A stretch of DNA of 64,000 bases from Phenylobacterium montanum (GTDB taxonomy: Bacteria; Pseudomonadota; Alphaproteobacteria; Caulobacterales; Caulobacteraceae): positions 1,302,001 to 1,366,000 of the forward strand of contig NZ_CP073078.1 in the NCBI RefSeq assembly GCF_018135625.1. The letters run 5' to 3'. The notes under the pieces are model-generated. The model saw only the letters and a program-made list of their open reading frames with translations. It had not been told where the DNA came from and did no database searches. Position 1 is the first letter of the stretch. Each line of letters starts with the position of its first letter. Positions 62,613 through 64,000 of this stretch are shown piece by piece. A program made the position numbers and the translations under genes.

Positions 62613-63326
62613 TCAGCCGTCCAGCGCCTCGTAGCGGCGGAAAATGCCGCCCTCGTTGAACGGGATGCGCCGCTCCGACGCCAGATAGTCCGCCACCCGC
62701 GGCAGGGCGGCGACCCGGTTGCGCAGGGCGATCAGGTGCAGCCAGGACGGCTCGAGCCGCGCCATGGCTTTGGGAAAGGCGTACCGCAGGCCCTCGACCA
62801 CCTGGAACAGGGAGAGATCGGCGCAGGTCAGTCCTTCGCCGACCAGATGTTGCGGCCCCGCTGGATTGGCCGCCAGCACACCCTCGAAATAGCCGAGATA
62901 CTTGGGAATGCGGTCTTCGCGGAAGGCCTTGGCCCGGCGCGTCGCCTCGGGCTTCTGGTCCTCATAGTAGAGGCTGACGTCGATCGGATGGTGGGTGTCG
63001 TGCGCCTCGTCGACCAGATCGGCGATGGTCAGTTGAAGCTGATGAGCGAACAGGCGCCCGCCCTTGTCCTTGGGCGCCAGGCCCAGACTCGGGCCGAGAT
63101 AGAGCAGGATATTGGCCGTCTGCGCCACGATCAGACCCTCGTGCCGCAGAAATGGCGGGGCGAACGGCCGATGCGCGAGCGCCGGATCGCGCATCACCGC
63201 CATCATGGCCGGAACGCCGTCCTCGCGCGCCACGTCTCGATAGGACGCGCCGGCCGCCTCCAGCGCCAGGCGGACGAACTCGCCGCGCCCCTGGATCTGC
63301 GGCCAATAGAACAGCTGGTAGGTCAT
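62613..63326 (-). CDS. Glutathione S-transferase
   Basis: The ATG at 63326 overlaps the TGA of the upstream crotonase gene (ATGA), so this start is preferred over one at 63341. The 237-residue protein has the thioredoxin-like N-domain (FYWPQIQGRGEFVRLALEAA) and a GSH-binding QTANILLYLGPSLGL. The helical C-domain has DLVDEAHDTHHP and GEGLTCADLSLFQVVEGLRY. The sigma-type WPQIQGRGEFVR start suggests detoxification or isomerisation. It is co-transcribed with the crotonase. Confidence 0.9.
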   Translation of the reverse strand: MTYQLFYWPQIQGRGEFVRLALEAAGASYRDVAREDGVPAMMAVMRDPALAHRPFAPPFLRHEGLIVAQTANILLYLGPSLGLAPKDKGGRLFAHQLQLTIADLVDEAHDTHHPIDVSLYYEDQKPEATRRAKAFREDRIPKYLGYFEGVLAANPAGPQHLVGEGLTCADLSLFQVVEGLRYAFPKAMARLEPSWLHLIALRNRVAALPRVADYLASERRIPFNEGGIFRRYEALDG

Positions 63327-64000
63327 GATGCGTCCATCCATTCAGGCCGGCGCTTTTCCAGGAAGGCGGCTATGCCCTCGGCCGGATCGGACTCCAGCAT
63401 GTTGATGGCCATGACCTCGCTGGCGCGGGCGTAGGCCTCAGCCAGGTCCAGGTCGAGCTGCTGCTGGAACAGGCGCTTGCCATAGGCGATGGCCTGGGAG
63501 GAGCGGGTGGCGATGTGGGTCGCCATGGCCATGACGGTCGCCTCGAGCTCGCCCGCAGGAACCACCCGGTTGACCAGCCCCATGGCCAGAGCCTGCTCGG
63601 CGCCGACGAATTCGCCCATCAACAGCATCTCCATGGCCTGCTTGCGCGGCACGGCGCGGCTGAGCGCCACCATGGGCGTCGAGCAGAACAGGCCGTTATT
63701 GACCCCCGGCGTGGCGAAGCGAGTTCCGGCCTCGGCTATGGCCAGGTCGCAGCTCGCCACGAGCTGACACCCCGCGGCGGTGGCGACCCCACGCACCGCC
63801 GCGATCACCGGCTTGGGCGCGGTCACGATGGCCTGCATCAGAGCCGAGCAGTCCCCCATCAACCGGCGAAAGAAGGCGAGGCCCCGGTCGGCGTCAGCCA
63901 GGTGGCCGTACATCTCCGCGAAATCGTGGCCGGCGGAATAGACCGGCCCGGCTGCGGCCAGGACGATGACCCTTACGCCCTCGTCTTCCACCGCTCGGGC
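63323..64000 (-). CDS. Enoyl-CoA hydratase/isomerase family protein (5' end beyond window)
   Basis: The frame is open to the right edge. The GTG at 63991 would remove the first 35 or so residues of a normal crotonase, so the true start is outside. Visible are VIVLAAAGPVYSAGHDFAEM (first oxyanion strand) and AAVRGVATAAGCQLVASCDL (second). FATPGVNNGLFCSTPMVALS follows, where a catalytic Glu is absent, as in several atypical crotonases. The C-terminal FLEKRRPEW is usual. It overlaps the GST gene by 4 bp. Confidence 0.9.
   Translation of the reverse strand, partial: ARAVEDEGVRVIVLAAAGPVYSAGHDFAEMYGHLADADRGLAFFRRLMGDCSALMQAIVTAPKPVIAAVRGVATAAGCQLVASCDLAIAEAGTRFATPGVNNGLFCSTPMVALSRAVPRKQAMEMLLMGEFVGAEQALAMGLVNRVVPAGELEATVMAMATHIATRSSQAIAYGKRLFQQQLDLDLAEAYARASEVMAINMLESDPAEGIAAFLEKRRPEWMDAS

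Noticed and set aside
1-64000. CRISPR arrays, insertion sequences, prophage or rRNA
   Set aside because: No regularly spaced repeats, transposase, integrase, phage structural or rRNA-like sequence was recognised on either strand.

Overview
The window is chromosomal DNA of a high-GC alphaproteobacterium, most likely from Caulobacterales (Caulobacter/Phenylobacterium type). The main pointers are a GcrA cell-cycle regulator (1610-2158, minus), several large TonB-dependent receptors, a TonB receptor/tryptophan-halogenase/GH13 sugar locus, a NodT-type RND pump and an EcfG/SigT-type stress promoter. I see no prophage, insertion sequence, CRISPR array or rRNA. The only RNA gene recognised is tRNA-Val(CAC).

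Layout. 1-0.6 kb: truncated GH39 xylosidase-like gene with a LacI/XylR-like operator. 1.1-2.9 kb: tRNA-Val, a small unknown gene, gcrA and its long upstream region. 2.9-6.9 kb: AraC-type regulator, then an APH-type kinase and a feruloyl-CoA-synthase-like ligase. 7-9.1 kb: three TadE/TadG-like pilus-associated genes. 9.4-11.8 kb: purine nucleoside permease and an MHS transporter. 11.9-13.4 kb: nitric-oxide-type module (group III truncated haemoglobin, small membrane protein, Rrf2/NsrR-like regulator). 13.4-15.5 kb: TauD-type dioxygenase, divergent TetR regulator with clear operators, VOC protein. 16-19 kb: crotonase, secreted amidohydrolase, cysQ. 19.1-24.9 kb: complete RND efflux operon. 24.9-26.7 kb: HCCA-isomerase/SDR/HxlR operon. 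26.8-29.8 kb: hybrid PAS histidine kinase.

30-41 kb is the main metabolic locus. It holds a LacI regulator, then a TonB receptor, flavin-dependent halogenase homologue, GH13 amylase, GH13 glucosidase and a sugar MFS transporter. The last four genes are joined by 4-bp start/stop overlaps, and a strong hairpin separates them from the receptor gene. The logic is maltodextrin capture at the outer membrane, periplasmic cleavage, import and cytoplasmic hydrolysis; the role of the halogenase is unknown. 41-43.8 kb: acylphosphatase, then an adenine-uptake/deamination pair. 43.9-45.4 kb: stress-type envelope genes behind an EcfG-like promoter, and a 51-residue membrane microprotein. 45.5-54.4 kb: siderophore-type TonB receptor, an EF-G paralogue lacking the catalytic histidine, TIM-barrel protein, fatty-acid desaturase, class V aminotransferase, TauE/SafE exporter. 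54.8-59.6 kb: mixed housekeeping and secreted genes.

59.9-61.6 kb: a fused c-type cytochrome/outer-membrane barrel resembling Cyc2, overlapping a periplasmic class I cytochrome c. This possible outer-membrane electron conduit is the most unusual system here. The window ends with L-asparaginase, a GST and a truncated crotonase gene. All functional calls come from reading the sequence; no database search was run.
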